DNA of 42,768 nt from Coriobacteriales bacterium OH1046 (GTDB lineage: Bacteria; Actinomycetota; Coriobacteriia; Coriobacteriales; Atopobiaceae). Shown here piece by piece: positions 42,645 through 42,768 of the stretch. Made by a program: the position numbers and the translations under genes. The notes beneath the pieces are model-generated. The model saw only the letters and a program-made list of their open reading frames with translations, searched no databases and was not told the DNA's origin. Position 1 is the first letter of the stretch, and each line of letters begins with the position of its first letter. Where the stretch lies: NCBI GenBank assembly GCA_004010535.1, contig RQYE01000011.1, positions 1-42,768 on the forward strand. Reading direction: 5' to 3'.

Positions 42645-42768
42645 TCTCTCCCGAAACTCCTTGAGAAGAAACTTGTACATGTCCCGCCCCCTCATGTTGA
42701 ACCTGAACTCGCATTCCTTGAGATGGAGGTAGAAGTCCTCCTTGGCTATCCCCTGGTATTTTACCAGC
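42633..42768 (-). mobile_element. IS1595-family transposase, C-terminal fragment (cut by window edge)
   Basis: The minus strand reads LVKYQGIAKEDFYLHLKECE and then FRFNMRGRDMYKFLLKEF before the stop, which lies inside the terminal repeat. 'HLKE.EFRFN.R' near the end is usual for IS1595 transposases. It has the same orientation and terminal repeat as the fragment at 1-101. Confidence 0.8.

Overview
The window looks like a chromosomal segment of a GC-rich Gram-positive gut actinobacterium of the Coriobacteriia. Collinsella is my best guess, made from gene content and protein style without any database search. Supporting signs are codons rich in G and C at third positions, Shine-Dalgarno starts, an LPxTG-like surface protein, a split transketolase, and the core block ffs - dedA - rlmL - dnaX - ybaB - recR.

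Layout. Positions 1-146 and 42624-42768 are the two cut ends of IS1595-type insertion sequences. Both lie in the same orientation and share a perfect 21-bp terminal repeat. The left copy has cut an ABC-transporter ATPase in two (remnant 147-716, permease to 1353). From 1.4 to 11.7 kb there is a mixed plus-strand region: an rRNA methyltransferase, a metallo-hydrolase, small regulators, a CPBP protease, an acetyltransferase, DNA repair (ogt), DUF2804, an XRE-TPR regulator, an MFS exporter, flavodoxin and a PPOX protein. tRNA-Leu follows. From 12 to 15.6 kb come a PAP2 phosphatase, thioredoxin, a possible uracil-glycosylase-like protein and pgi. From 15.6 to 28 kb is an accessory region. It holds large inverted repeats, a 1061-residue cell-wall surface protein, a Fic enzyme with a broken copy of its own 5' end, a double-HTH regulator carrying a G9 tract that shifts its frame, an orphan membrane protein, a two-gene ATPase/RloB pair resembling AbiL-type phage defence, REP-like repeats and a YcxB-like protein. 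From 28 to 35.1 kb lies the core translation/replication block with the SRP RNA and tRNA-Asp.

From 42.6 down to 36.2 kb a minus-strand operon encodes a route for an L-xylulose-type sugar. A LyxK-like kinase, a UlaE/SgbU-like 3-epimerase and an AraD/UlaF-like 4-epimerase would make D-xylulose 5-phosphate. A TalC-type transaldolase, both transketolase halves and RpiB would then feed it into the non-oxidative pentose phosphate pathway. The right-hand IS sits directly against the kinase start codon and has replaced its native leader.

The most interesting points are the IS-kinase junction, the G9 frameshift in the regulator next to fic, the fic remnant with its shared 37-bp motif and palindrome, the ATPase/RloB pair, the nested inverted repeats behind pgi, and an RlmKL-like fusion whose RlmK half has lost its catalytic motif. 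No CRISPR array, prophage or integrase was seen.
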